A program made the position numbers and the translations under genes. Below the pieces are notes generated by a model. It saw only the letters and a list, made by a program, of their open reading frames with translations. It was not told the origin of the DNA and did no database searches. Below are positions 43,463 through 55,269 of a DNA stretch of 64,000 nucleotides, piece after piece. Source of the DNA: Pictodentalium vernedei (taxonomy: Eukaryota; Mollusca; Scaphopoda; Dentaliida; Dentaliidae); contig CM062297.1 in the NCBI GenBank assembly GCA_031216915.1, positions 367,611,704-367,675,703 of the forward strand, read 5' to 3'. Position 1 is the first letter of the stretch; the number at the start of each line of letters is the position of its first letter.

Positions 43463-45325
43463 AAGGAATGAGACTGAGCAGCAAACATAAAAATAATTTT
43501 CATTGCGCTTCCAGACAAAATGTCAGTTATGTTTGGAGGATGAATTCAGCCAAAATGGATTTCCTAATTCAGAATAAGAAGCTGACTGTTTCCAATAATA
43601 ATATGCAATGTCAGCTCATCAGATCGTGTGCGAATCTTGCAGACATGCAATAAATTGCCTGCCTCGATTTTCTTTAGGCTTGCAGTAGACATGCTGCACA
43701 CCTGCACTCCTCAAGAATGCCAGGCCTGGATAGGTATGTCTGTACAAAACTTTTGAGTCATTACTAAAGCATCAATAGTCCAATTTGTTGTCCTTTAATG
43801 ATAGACCAGCATGGGAGTAGGCTGTTGACACAAGGTGGGTTTTGTTCACTCATTCTTAGCAGAGTTACAGACAGTTTTGGATTGTATAAACATTTTATTC
43901 ATTAGATATGATTTTCTTTCCCAGAATTGCCTATTATCGAGCTTAGCTGTTAAGACTTCAAACTCAGCTGATGTGAAGCTGATCCTGGCTGATGTGAACC
44001 CAGCTAGAGGTGACCCCCCTTGATGCATTACTAGGCACAACCAGTTTGTTTACATGGAAATCTTGCTATTTTTTCACCGTTTTCACCGAATGCAACCAGA
44101 AAAAATAGTGTTACCAGCCATAATGGATTGAATTAAAGCTGAGTTTTTGTATGGTGGGGAATTAAAGATGATAATAAGTAAGGATTAGGTTGATAAGGGA
44201 AGAAGAGAGTTGTACAGAAAATTCATCGCAAACTAAAATTCAGAATTGTAAGTAGGACTAGGAGAGGAAGCTTTGGACTGTGAGAACATTTTGTAATTAT
44301 TTGTTTTGGTTTAATAAATAAAGAGGTTATTACTTGATTAGTTTCATAGTTGCCGAAATATCAGCCCTCGATAACTTGTCATCAGTCGTCGACTGTTGGT
44401 CTCAGGCTGATATGATGTTACCTCAGTAACTTAACATCAGCCTTTGGTCTCAGGCTGATATGAAGGTCTCAGGCTGATATGAAGTTACCTAGGGATGATA
44501 TCTCTGCCGATATGAAACTAACCAAGTAATATCCTCCAATTTGTGTTGTAACTCAAACCATCAATAACCCCAATATGAATATCCTTTGGTGGTGTGATAA
44601 TAGACCAACTTGGAAAAAAAGACTATCACACAGAGTGGGGTGTATTAACACCCTCTACCAGAGTTGAAGCCTTTGTTAGACTTTTTGTGACATTTCTTGT
44701 CGGTACAAACTCTCTGTGTTGTTAGTGAAACATTGAAAATTCTATTTGAATGTCTTTTGATACAGTGTCGACTAGCAGGATCTAGGATATCAAAGTTAGG
44801 GGGACAAGAATAATATGTAGGGAGCTAGTTCAGCAATCTGAATGTAGCAGCTACTCCCCTATGAAGGGGGAGGGTGCTAGCCCCTACGTTCAAATTGCAC
44901 AACTACTAGGGGGCATACAGAATAGGGTGCACAGCATCATCTGAGCTGCATTGCAGTGAGATGGGGGTGTGCACAAGAGGGGGACACTCCCTTATCACTG
45001 TAGGGGGAGGTGGCCTCCCCAGGAAAAATTTTGAAATTTCGGGACAGACAACACAATTTCTTCGACTCTGAGTCAATTTGTGTTCATAATTTATATGTTG
45101 TGAGAGGCATCAATAATTAGGCCATATCACCTGGGGGACATGACTGAAAATTGAGGAGGGGGGGGACATATGCCCCCCCCCCCCCCACCCACCCACCCAC
45201 CCCATGGATGTAGTTGGATACCATAAGATTTCTTATCCACATTTTGTGTCATAACAGAATCTGTAACCCAAATTTGAATGTTCTTTGTTACGGTAAAACC
45301 ATTAGATTTCTTATCCACACAAACA
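43463..45325. other. Intronic spacer with low-level duplications
   Basis: 44395-44520 repeats 'GGTCTCAGGCTGATATGA' three times. 44820-45020 has GC-rich inverted patches ('GGAGCTAGT', 'CCCCCT', 'AGGGGG'). A C14 run lies near 45174-45187. No gene is recognised; short open frames lack splice or motif support. Confidence 0.45.
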
Positions 45326-45562
45326 TACAGTCACTGTGGACTGGTCGTAATTCACACATGGGCAGTGATGTCCATGCATGCTCTTACTGGGTAATAAAAA
45401 TCATTATCAGTAAATTTTTAATTAATGAAGCACCAGGTGGTACCCAGTGTTTCATTAATGAAACTTTTGTTAATTATTCCTATAATTAGTGTTTGGAATC
45501 TAATATTGCAGCTATGGAAGTATTGCCTACCCGCGGAAAGTGATTAGTCCATTGCGGCTGTA
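45326..45562. mobile_element. TA-flanked MITE 'TACAGTC', copy b
   Basis: 'TACAGTCACTGTGGACTGG' and 'GCGGCTGTA' ends; body as in 41603-41842. Confidence 0.65.
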
Positions 45563-45818
45563 CTGTAAAACCTAAACTTCAAGGTGCTTTGGTATTATGA
45601 TAGACCACATGAGGGAAAGTCTTATTAACACACTCTGGATCCCATTTCCTAAATATTACCAGAGTTTTAGCTCTTGTCTAACTTTAAAATATAGTGAGAT
45701 TTCTTGTCCATACAGTATATGGGTGCTTTGTTTATTAATGAAAAACTTTTTTCCCAAATTAGTTTCAATCTGTTTTATTTCTATAAAAATGTTTTCAATA
45801 TTTTTTATATATATATAG

Positions 45819-45943
45819 AAGTGATACAGACAAAGAAATGTGATATTAACATTGTACTCAGACTGGAGATAATGAAGAGGTTAATTGATAGAAACAAACG
45901 TGAAGTAGATAACTTTGGAGATTTCCAACAAGCTGTAGACAAG
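45819..45943 (+). CDS. TECPR1: TECPR1 internal exon: charged helix before the PH domain
   Basis: 125 bp, entering in phase 1 (acceptor TATATATAG, 45818) and leaving in phase 0 (AAG|GTATGG, 45944). It encodes EVIQTKKCDINIVLRLEIMK, then RLIDRNKREVDNFGDFQQAV, then DK: a strongly amphipathic, charged helix directly before the PH domain. In human TECPR1 the ATG5-interacting region is placed just N-terminal to the PH domain (family knowledge). This exon holds the same relative place, but I cannot align the binding residues by eye. Confidence 0.85.
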
Positions 45944-47095
45944 GTATGGATGAGCAGATTTTGATATTTAGTATGAAAAAAAAGTCTTGAATATCTTTTC
46001 GATGTCTAATATTGGATAAGTTATTTAACCATATTTGAGGATCTTAAAGTAAAGGTGAGAATGGGTGCTTTGGGTTCTCACTTTTACCTTTCATTGCTGC
46101 CTTTGCAGTATTCCAATGAATTCATGAATCTTTGAAGGTGCTTTGATTAAAAAAAATCATTCACCAATGTCCTGGAATGCTTTTGAATGTCATTGTCATC
46201 TTGGAATGTTCTTGAAAACCTTGGGTTTTTTCACTTGTAAACATTTCTCAGATTTTAAAATGTTTTGATGAAGGGGATGAAATGGTTTTCTGTGCCGAAG
46301 GCATGCAGGGACGCTGTAGGGCAAGCCCCTTTCGGCCCTCTGTGACTGTTGAGATCTGAAAGCTACATGTCTGCATGTTGAAGGAGGAAAAGGATAGAGT
46401 ACTCAGCAGATGTCTTAGGCTAGATGATCAGGAAGAGTGTTGTGTTGTCTTGTGTAGGTTGTTGACTGAACCATCGGGTGAGGACCAGAGCGAGAGGCAG
46501 TCCTCTAATAAAGGTGCAACCTCTCCTCGAGGGTGCTGTGGTGTTTTTTCGGGCAAGTATAGTCTGCCACTTCGAAGATAAATCATGACGCGATGGTGGG
46601 TCATCATTGGCAAGTATAATTTGCCTCAGTCTGTTTTAATCAATTTTTCTGGCTTTACAGTTGGATGTGTTTTTGGATAGATGACAACAACAGCCCCTTT
46701 CGGGGACCACCCGTAGAAAGACCCAAACTATCCTGGTTCGGGGACAGGCCTGCATTGGAACCTATTTGGCTGGGTCAAAAATGCGTGCTACAGATGCTTA
46801 CAAAAAGGGGTAGAAGCGGGGTGCAGGACCAATACTCGGGGAGGATGTTCAGAGTCCATAGTGGTTACTGTGTTTCATATCAGTTATAGTTTCCACAGTG
46901 GTTATTAGGGTGCTTGCATCAAAAAGAAAGCATCTTGGTGTACTTGCTAAAAGAAAAAGGCAGAATTAGTTGATTTTTAAGATAGACAAAAATACGTGAT
47001 TGCATTTTTTGGATGATTGTAAAGCACTGGGAGCAGCTAGTACAATTGTTTTGTTCAGTATATGATTTCCCAGATTAATTTTTTCAGCTAAGAAT
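45944..47095. other. Intron, nothing recognised
   Basis: 46270-46890 is GC-richer than its surroundings ('CTTTCGGCCCTCTGTGACTG', 'GGGGACCACCCGTAGAAAG') and has two short open frames (46375-46581, 46665-46889). No motif, splice pattern or second copy supports a gene; it could be an old insertion. Confidence 0.4.
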
Positions 47096-47164
47096 TAGAG
47101 GGAGGGGGGGGGGGGGGCAGGCCTTTACCAAAGTATCTCACCTGGGGTGTTTCCTGCCCTTACC

Positions 47165-47745
47165 TCCTCCTGGTTAAGTTGAGTCTATGAAGACAGCTCT
47201 TCCTGGTAGAGGGTCATGGCTGAGCCATTTTTACTGCCCAAAACATTCACTTTTTCTTTCCCAGTATTTGTTTATTTTTAGCCAATAAATTTCAGTGATT
47301 TAGCTGAGTCAGTAAAGACAGCTCTTCCTGGTAGAAGACCAACGCTGAGCTGTTATTACTGCCTGTATGTTCACCTTCTCTTTCCCAGTATTTGTTTATT
47401 TTAGAGATTAAATTTTAGTGATTTAGTTGAGTCGGTGAAGACAGCTCTTTCTGGTAGAAGCTCACAGCTGAGCCGTTATTACTACCTGTATGTTCACCTT
47501 CTCTTACCCAGTATTTGTTTATTTTGAGAGATTAAATTTTAGTGAATTAGTTGAGTTGGTGAAGACCGCTCTTCCTGGTAGAAGGTCACGGCTGAGTCGT
47601 TATTACAACCTGTATGTTCACCTTCTCTTTCCCAGTATTTGTTAATTATTAGACATTAAATTAGCTGAGTTGGCAAAGACGGCTCCTCCTGGCAGAGGGT
47701 CATGGCTGACCCATTTTTACTGCCTGTTTACTTGCCTTCGATTAG
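47165..47745 (-). repeat. Five-copy 124-bp minisatellite
   Basis: 'GACAGCTCTTCCTGGTAGA' recurs at 47194, 47319, 47442, 47566 and 47680 (periods 125, 123, 124, 114). Each unit also has 'TTCACCTTCTCTTTCCCAGT'. Similar G-rich blocks ending 'GGGGTGTTTCCTGCCCT' flank it on both sides (47140 and 47805). Confidence 0.8.
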
Positions 47746-47926
47746 GTATTTTCCAGTTGAAATAGGAGGGAGGGGGCAGGCCATAACAAAAAAGCCACAC
47801 CCAGGGGTGTTTCCTGCCCTAACCTCCACGGTCTGGTGCCTACTTGCACGGTTGTTACATTAAATTTTTGTGTTTTTGTTGGCTTTTTCAAATTACCTAT
47901 AGTTTAGAAATTAGTTGGCTGTAGGG

Positions 47927-48957
47927 TCACAGGTCATGATTTTTCATGACTAGGGAGGCCAGGCAGTCCTTTATGGTTGGGATTTTGGTTCTGTCGTGGC
48001 GTGTTTTGATAGGTGTATCCCAGGGAGCATGGAGGGCGACCCTGTACGCATGATTTTGGACCTTCTGGAGTTTCCCCATATTTGTTTGATTTAGGTCTGT
48101 TAGGATGATAGCCCTATACTCAAGTGCAGGGTGCACAAAGGCTTTGTATAGTTTAAGTAGAATAGTCTGGTTGGCACCCCGTGATGTACCCTTTAGCATT
48201 TTTAGTAAATTAATATGTTTTGTCACTTTGCTGGCAATATCGTTTGAGTGTTTATTGAAAGGTAGGTTTTGGTCGATGGTAATGCCAAGGAATTTCACCT
48301 CTGTGCATTCAGGGAGGACTTTGTAGGGTAGTTTTAGGTCAAAGTCACGGTTATTTTTCTTATGGCTGAATGCATTTTACTGGAGTTCAGCTTGATTCTC
48401 CATTTGGCACACCATTGCTCTAGGTTGTCGAGAGTGCATTGAAGATGTTTTTGAAGTAGATTGGCAGTATTATTAGAGCCCCAGAGACCCTTATCATCCA
48501 TAAATTGTGAGATTTGAATGCGATCCTCGGAGGTTTTGAGATCATTGACATAGATGATGTATAGGAGGGGACTGAGGATGGATCCTTGGGGGGTACCTGC
48601 TTCCAGGGGGACACTGTCGGACATTTCATTGTTTACTCTGATTTTTATTTCGCGATCGTTAAGGAAGGAACAGAGTAATCTAAGCAGATTAATGAGGAGT
48701 TTCATTTTAGAAAGTTTGAGGTGCATTTTGTTGTGCCAAATAGAATTGAGCACTTTTTCAACATCTAATAGGACTGCCGTGCCTATTTGCAGGTTATTGA
48801 TTGCGTTTTTCATTAGATTGACTAGGCGATAGATATGCTCAATGCTTTCTTTACGGTTTCTGTAGGCTCTTTGGCATCTGTTAAAAAAGTTGGTTTCTTC
48901 GGGGTACCCCCCTACATTTCTCTGACTACTTTTAATTGTGAAAACAAAACTTGTCAT
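47927..48957 (-). pseudogene. LINE reverse transcriptase (Jockey-like), frameshifted
   Basis: The first frame (48957-48334) has FNRCQRAYRNRKESIEHIYR, AVLLDVEKVLNSIWH (first catalytic Asp), VPLEAGTPQGSILSPLLYII and QFMDDKGLW (catalytic MDD in place of the usual ADD). A one-base deletion near 48380 shifts the frame. The second frame continues to 47927 with VKFLGITIDQNLPFNKH, LLKLYKAFVHPALEY and LQKVQNHAYRVAL. These are the post-RT blocks of Jockey/RTE-type LINEs. No endonuclease lies upstream. Confidence 0.8.
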
Positions 48958-48982
48958 TTACTGTCATGTAGTCCTGTGTTGC

Positions 48983-49230
48983 CCAATACAATACAATACA
49001 ATATTTTATTCACAATATACATGTACATATAGTGTAGTTACAAATATAAATGTATTTAGATGTTTTCCAAAAGAAAAAAAAAAATATTGTGTAACTAGAA
49101 CAGTGACAAGTTGTAAAAAAAACATGCATATTGTAAGGAGACGGCATAGCCCAATGGCTGTCTTCCTGCCATCTCCTAATTGTCCAATCAAAGATGTAGA
49201 TGTTTATCCCCTTGTTTCAAACAATTGATT
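48983..49230 (-). mobile_element. 3' end of another retroposon with (TATTG)n tail
   Basis: On the minus strand the segment ends 'GTGAATAAAATATTGTATTG' plus further TATTG pentamers (48984-49003). Such tails mark 3' ends of LINE/SINE insertions. No coding part remains. Confidence 0.5.
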
Positions 49231-49266
49231 TATTTCACTACAAGTTGTCATTTCCTGCATGATGCA

Positions 49267-50038
49267 TACAGTAAAACCTGTCTTGAGAGACCACTGTCTT
49301 GAGAGACCACCTGTCTTGAGAGACCACATCTGTCAGGCACCGATTGGTTTTACTCTATAATGGACCTGCTATGGGAGACCACCTGTCTTGAGAGACCACC
49401 TGTCTTGAGAGACCACTGTAACCTGGCACCAACTTGTATTTTTATGCCATAATTGACCTGTCTTGAGAGACCGCCCCTTTGAAGACTGAAACCATGACAA
49501 AAACTTCTTACCTTTTCTGGAATTGGAAAATCCATTGTGTTATACTAACACAATTAAAAGTATTAAAACCTCTTAATTGGGTTTCAATTGCTAACTCATT
49601 AAAGATTGAGATGTTTTTATAAGACCCCTGTGAAAAGATTAGGATTATTGCTGAATAAACAATTTCATACACACCTGAAATGTGACAGATAGGAATAAAA
49701 AATAAATTTGTGTTGAAAATCTTTTTGTAACAATTTGAAATGGACTGTTATAAAAATTATAAAAATAAATTAGTGTTGAAAATCTTCATTGAAGATTTTC
49801 AACACTAATTTATTTTTATAATTTTTATAACAGTCCATTTCAATTTGTTACAAAAACTTCATAAAAAAGAACAATTACAAAGTAATTACAAAAATCTATT
49901 CTTCTCTATTTCTGAATTTCGTGGTTGGTTATTCACTGACTTGAGAAAACCTGAAACCTGTTATGAGAGACCACCTGTCTTGAGAAACCACTTTTGTATG
50001 GCCCAAAGGGCGGTCTCTCAAGGCAGGTTTTACTGTAA
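49267..50038. mobile_element. Tc1/mariner-like non-autonomous element with TA flanks
   Basis: 'TACAGTAAAACCTGTCTTGA' at the left; '(C)AGGTTTTACTGTA' at the right, inverted with TA outermost. The first 200 bp repeat 'CTTGAGAGACCACCTGT' five times. An almost perfect stem lies inside: 'GTGTTGAAAATCTTCA' facing 'TTGAAGATTTTCAACAC', with arms of about 75 bp (49708-49858). No transposase. Confidence 0.75.
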
Positions 50039-50099
50039 TACAAAAATGTTAGTTCTATGAATACTCATTTATACTTCACAGAGTTGTTAAATTAAAATT

Positions 50100-50900
50100 A
50101 CAGGTAAATGTGAGTTCTGTGGTACTACTCAAAATGCCATGTTCTGTTGCATGCTGTTGCCACCTGTATCTCAGAGATGCTTTGGTGCTTTTGTTTGACA
50201 TTTTCAGATCTGATGGGGCATTAGGAAACGTTAATGCAAGTATATTTTTTTTTGAAAAAAATTCTAGATGTCCGGCTGACGGCCGTTTTTGTTAGAAATT
50301 TTGTGTAATTCATTATAAGCAAAGAACTTCTGAACGACATTTCCGATTTCAATCATTTTTGGAAGAGATGTCTAACAGCATAAGATAAATAACATATCAT
50401 ACAGGTTTTTTTCTTGTGCATAAATTATGCAAATTAGCCTTACTTAACCCTTTACCTAACGTAACGGCCAAAAGAGGCCAGCGCTATTCTCAAAAATCGC
50501 CAATTAATTTTCATTATTTTTTTCATTTTTTTGTCTCAAAAACATAAGTTATGACCCCTCATTGGAACGAGCTCATCGAGCTCGTTCCAACGAGGGGTCA
50601 TAACCTATGTTTTTGAGACACAAAATGAAAAAAATTAGTTATTCAAGAATTATTTTTGCAAGTGTCGTCTGCTTTTCAGGTTAGGTAAAGGGTTAACCTT
50701 TTTCTCAGGTAATATTTTTGTGTGTATTATGCTGTGTACTGTTACCACCTGTATCTCAGAGATGCTTTCATGCTTTTGTTTCAAATTTTCAGATTTGAAG
50801 GGAAGAGACATAAGATAAATAACATACTATACAGGTTTTTTTTCTTGTGCATAAATTATGCAAGTTATAGCCTTACTCAGACATGTTAAGTCTCTGATTC
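50100..50900 (+). repeat. Type B-like satellite units, interrupted by a MITE
   Basis: 'TTGCCACCTGTATCTCAGAG' at 50157 and 'GTTACCACCTGTATCTCAGA' at 50740, with 'ACATAAGATAAATAACATA' at 50385 and 50808. Related to the type B units at 3.5-7.2 kb. Split by 50444-50696. Confidence 0.55.
50444..50696. mobile_element. Fold-back TTAA MITE, 'CCCTTTACC' family, copy d
   Basis: TTAA at both ends, termini 'CCCTTTACCTAACG' and 'GGTTAGGTAAAGGG'. Central hairpin 'GACCCCTCATTGGAACGAGC' and complement. Confidence 0.8.
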
Positions 50901-51908
50901 ACTGTGAGACTCCCAGATCGGGTCATGATGTCCTGCACTCATGGTAGCACCCACAAATATCCCGCATCATCAAAATTTATCCAGTGAAAAAAAACGAAAT
51001 AAACCATTTCTTCATTGTTTACAATTTTCTTAATGTTTCCAAATGGTAATCCGTGAGATCTGCTCAGTGATTAAGCTTATTGAAGTAAGCTTCAGAAATT
51101 TTTTTTCTCTTCTCTTTGTTCCAAATTGTGTTTAATTAAAGTAAATTAATACTGGAATGGACTATTTGATATTATTCTGTCATTAAATGGTGATCGAAAA
51201 CCAAACAATATAGCTTGGTGCAATGTTTTCTCAACAAAAACACCAACCTTTTTTCTTACTCCTTAAGCGACTTTACCCCGGTTTTTACAACTTAAACACA
51301 GCTGCATATGAAGGAACAACAGCTGATTACTGTTTGAAACCGTAATGATTTTGGCTCATACCAATCGATATTATTACCACTTTAGCAGGCGTTCCTTAGG
51401 CCATTATCGCTAATTTCCTGGGCATTAATACGCGATAAATGCTTAGGTAATCACATGACATGCTGGACCACTAATGGGTTTTCCTTCCCATTAGCGCCCG
51501 CTGCCTGACACGTCACATGACCGAATTACCTCCCATTCCCAATCTTCTGTTTCTGCTTTGTAAGTTCGGATGCTGTGCAAGGTAAACAAATCTCATAGCA
51601 GTTACTTGAGGTGATTACACCAAATATAACCTATTTGCTGAAACATAAGGGGCCAAATAGTGATATAATGTGAGTATATTTATGTATCATTCTGTTTTTG
51701 AAGCTGCCAAAATCCGATCCTGGATTTTTAACATTGGTTATTTCGTACTTGTTTTCAAAAAACTTCCAAAAATAAACTCTGACAACTCATGAATATTCAA
51801 TTACTTTGGCTTGTTTTGATCACATGGTATTGTTTGCAAACAGACAACACACGTTCATTGTTATTTTGAGGTTAATTGAATGTACTCCCTTATTAGAGGT
51901 AATAATAG
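50901..51908. other. Intronic spacer, nothing recognised
   Basis: Unremarkable intron. No repeat, motif or credible reading frame can be supported. Confidence 0.5.
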
Positions 51909-52086
51909 AAATAACATGATTTTTGTTGGGCGTTATGGTTTATTAACTGCCCTACAGAAATGATTAACAGCACTTGGGCTATTAGTGGCCCTCGACTTGT
52001 CTCGGGCAGCTAATAGACCCTTGGACTGTTAATCATTTCTGTAGGGCCATTGATAAACCATAAAACCCTCAAAAATCATGTTATTG
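51909..52086. repeat. 178-bp hairpin with arms of about 65 bp
   Basis: 'AATAACATGATTTTTG', 'GTTATGGTTTAT' and 'GCCCTACAGAAATGATTAAC' at the left mirror 'GTTAATCATTTCTGTAGGGC', 'ATAAACCATAA' and 'CAAAAATCATGTTATT' at the right. The loop contains further short palindromes. Probably a MITE; no target duplication was resolved. Confidence 0.7.
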
Positions 52087-52302
52087 GTATATTGGCATTG
52101 GAGTCAGTATGTTGTCGACACAAATATCGTACTGATACCAAGGTAAATTATTGTAAAAATATCAATATCGATTCCGAACTTCGAGGTTTTATTACCGCCT
52201 AGCTCTGGAGGAAAATATCCCTGCTGCATGCAGAGAGTTAAGGATTAAAAGTTAAGGTTTGCTTATGTCATGTATTTTGCTTATATCATGTATTTATTGC
52301 AG

Positions 52303-52452
52303 CAAACATGGCTGAAGAAAGCATCCATGAAATTCTGTTTAAATGAAAAGAGTAATCAGTGGATTAGAAGCAACATTGAATTTGAACAATCCACTTCTAG
52401 TAAACTGGAGTCCAAGTTCACCATACAGTATATGTTTGGAAAGAAACAAGTG
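52303..52452 (+). CDS. TECPR1: TECPR1 internal exon: first half of the PH domain
   Basis: 150 bp, phase 0 in and out; acceptor TTATTGCAG (52302), donor GTG|GTAAGT (52453). It reads QTWLKKASMKFCLNEKSNQW, then IRSNIEFEQSTSSKLESKFT, then IQYMFGKKQV. The pattern 'WLKKASMKFCL....W' with following beta-strands fits strands 1-4 of a pleckstrin-homology domain at the position TECPR1 has one. In human TECPR1 this PH domain binds phosphatidylinositol 4-phosphate once ATG12-ATG5 relieves inhibition (family knowledge). Confidence 0.88.
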
Positions 52453-53226
52453 GTAAGTCCTAAACTCAGCTGTATCAGCTGTTTATTGAAAATCATTAGT
52501 GTGTAATACTGACTTCATATTCTTTGCATGTGTTTCATATTCAGTCAGAAACTAATTTATGTGAATTGTTCTCTTACTGTTTATTGGGAAGTGGGTATAG
52601 ACATTCTCAGATAAATTTTAATTAAACAGATAAATTATTAAGGATTAACTTCCAGAAATTTCTGACTGACAAACATCACCTTCTGAGTATATTTACTGGT
52701 TGACAACTGGCCACTTCTTCAGGGCTTTTCTGGAAATGAAATCTATATTGAATATTAATCTTAACTTTGGAGTCACTCAACATAAAATTTTCAATTTGAA
52801 AAAATAACATACATTCTGAGATTGCATTTTGCAGAATGATAACAACATCATATGATCAGTACTTTCTGTAAGTCCATGCAGCAAATGTTATGTCATTGCC
52901 TGTTAATTTGGTAAAGCAGCATCACATTAGGGCCCTGCGAAGTTTCAAAGACTCAATGTGATGTTGACACCTATGGCCCAATTTGGATCCGACATCAAAT
53001 TGGCTTCCTGATTCATATTTTTTAATCCTTTGATACATTTGAACATCTTGTGATGTAAGAAGTCAAACAGCACGTTGATACTTTGTGGTAATTTGTTTTG
53101 TTATTATTTTTCGATTTTTTAAAGTTTCAACCTCAATTCCTATTTTCCCCCGTATTAATGCCCAGGGAGCTAGCGATAATAATTATTGCAGCTTAAAATA
53201 CTAATTTAATCCTGCTGTCAAGACTT
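52453..53226. other. Intronic spacer, nothing recognised
   Basis: No supported feature. A short partial palindrome lies around 52925-52975 ('TCACATTAGGG', 'CTCAATGTGATG'). Confidence 0.4.
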
Positions 53227-53389
53227 CTTATCTGGTTGAGTGCTAGAATCCATTATCAGGGCTTTCAAAAAATGAGGATACCAGAACAAAAGCCAACACT
53301 TTCCTGTGGTACTCTCCAATAATTTGTAATAAACAAGTTTGAATAACGAAGTCAGACAACCAAAATTAATCTCACCCTCAACCAGTTAA
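53227..53389. mobile_element. 163-bp MITE, 'TTAACTGGT' family
   Basis: 'CTGGTTGAGTGCTAGAATCC' at the left and 'CACCCTCAACCAGTTAA' at the right are inverted. The left TTAA is mutated. An internal 'TTTCAAAAAATGAGGATACC' segment follows. Short deletion derivative of the 9426-10101 element. Confidence 0.6.
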
Positions 53390-53638
53390 TCACTTATGTG
53401 AAAAATATCTTGTTATTTGTACTTTCCGACATTTGACGTCACATTTTGAGAAATGTTGGAAGAAACTAAATTCCCGGTGACATTTGAACATTGGTATAAT
53501 TGAAGTCTCAAAGGGTTAAATTGGGTAACTCAAGTTTTTTCATTAAGGGACAATGGCAAATGAATGTCTAGTATTGGTAGAATCATGCTGCAGAAATGGA
53601 AGAATAGTTGCCTGTTGTATTGTCTGTTCAATCAGCAT

Positions 53639-53775
53639 ATCTTCATGCTCGTCTGCCTTACAAGTTACACTGTTACAACAGTACTTATAAAGTGGAGTGC
53701 AGGATTTCCACCCTTCACTTTGTAAGTGTTGTGGTAACAATGTAACTTGCAAGGCAGACCAGCATGCTGAAAAGT
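53639..53775. repeat. Inverted repeat with 65-bp arms
   Basis: 'GCCTTACAAGTTACACTGTT' in the left arm mirrors 'AACAATGTAACTTGCAAGGC' in the right. Both arms, read outward, encode CC-x-x-x-V-T-C-K-A-D. This suggests two inverted copies of one Cys-rich coding fragment. Confidence 0.55.
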
Positions 53776-53884
53776 CTTGTTACCTCTGCAGTCAGTACTC
53801 ATGCTACCTGTGGCACTTGCAAGTAGAAAGGAAATGTATGGAAATGAGGCAAAATGACAAGTGATTTCATGAAAATTGTTTGAC

Positions 53885-54290
53885 ACTGTTTCTTGTTACC
53901 TGCGTCGCCAGCGGCAGAGTAGGTCTAATAACCGCTCAACTCCATCCGTCAGTCCATCCGTCAGTCCGTCCATCAGTCAAGTTTTCTTGGCTTCTATGAA
54001 AGGGAATGATTTTATATTTGGTCTGCTGCTTCATAATGATGAGTTGTATCGTGTATCTAATTTTCAGATCTGTCGTGCAGCCACTTCCTGTTTGCCGATA
54101 CTTTGAAATTTGACTGTACTCACTGAACATTGAAATTTTTCGTCACACTTTTCTCGGCTTCTGTGTGACGGATTCATTCAATATTTCACCTGGAGCTTGA
54201 TAATGTTGAGTTGTATCGTGTATGAAATGTTCAGATCTGCCGTGCAGCCACTTCCTCTTTACCGATACTTTAATCAATTGCATGCAGCGA
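53885..54290 (+). repeat. Palindromic head, TCCATCCGTCAG tract and two tandem units
   Basis: 'GCGTCGCCAGCGGCAGAG' head, then GTCCATCCGTCA-type repeats (53938-53978). Two units of about 170 bp follow, each ending 'CAGATCTG(T/C)CGTGCAGCCA' (54067, 54231). Confidence 0.6.
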
Positions 54291-54721
54291 TGCAGGTCCA
54301 GACCTGGTATTGGTCTTGTTTGATTCGGATTTGATGTTCACATTGAGTCCCGATTCAGATTTGAAGATTCATTTTGAGGGTAAAAAAGTTAATTCGAGGA
54401 TATAAATTTAGATTCACAGGGTCCTACTTCACATGTGGGTATCCCTTAGTAATACAGTTAATGCCAATAAAATGTGATCTATGATTTGCTTTTTAGACTT
54501 GTAAAGCTATCTGTTCTGCCATTACACAATACTTTCATGAGTACTGGCAATACAGGTCAACACTAAAATGGTTTACACATTTCAAGTTGAGTGCAACAGC
54601 TTTGGCCTAACTGTGTGGTGATCTGAAAATTGCCAACCAAATGGCAGGTCTCAGAGAATAAAATCTTGAAGTTTGAAATAACCTATTTACTGTTTATCTG
54701 GATATAATAAAGAGGACTGAT
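54291..54721. other. Intronic spacer, nothing recognised
   Basis: AT-rich sequence with no supported feature. Confidence 0.5.
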
Positions 54722-54959
54722 TATAGTATGGCCATCATGGATAGGTCAAAATCTATGGGTGGTCATTTTTCCAGGCATACAATTCAGAGATGATCCACTA
54801 TGATACCTAGCAAAATTTCTGCCAATGAAGAACTGGGGTAATCCCAGCGGGCAATTGGTGGAAATTTTGCTAGGGGTCATAGTGGATCATCTCTGAATTA
54901 TATGCATGGAAAAAATGACAACCCGTGGATTTTGCCCCATCCACGATGGCCCTACTGTA
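54722..54959. mobile_element. 238-bp fold-back MITE with TA flanks
   Basis: 'TATAGTATGGCCATCATGG' and 'CGATGGCCCTACTGTA' are inverted ends. The inner arms 'CAGAGATGATCCACTATGA' and 'TCATAGTGGATCATCTCTG' are near-perfect complements, so almost the whole element folds. Confidence 0.75.
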
Positions 54960-55269
54960 TGACAGTTCACAGATTCGAAAGCATCTGTGGCAAGCACATG
55001 GGGTGTAAACTATCTTAGGGAGTTTGAGCATTGAAGAGAGAGGTCTTCCCACAGGAACATTTTAAAACCGTGCTTTCAAATAAGGTGATAAGACAACTTT
55101 TTGACAAACTATTAGTAGTTCTAGACGAACCATCTTTCGGTTATCTGTTTTTTTCATTTAGATAACCACCAGAGGAATGATAAAATCGTTCCTCACAAAT
55201 TTTATGGCCTGAGGTCTGCATGAGTTTTTCATAAGCTGATCAATAAATCATGCAGTTTTTGCAAGCCTG

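Larger units (their letters stand above)
47100..48957 (-). mobile_element. Decayed Jockey-like LINE, minus strand
   Basis: Minus-strand RT domain (47927-48957) followed downstream by a 124-bp minisatellite and G/C-rich repeats (47100-47840), which would be its 3' UTR. The 5' part (endonuclease and ORF1) is absent, as in typical 5'-truncated LINE insertions. Confidence 0.7.
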
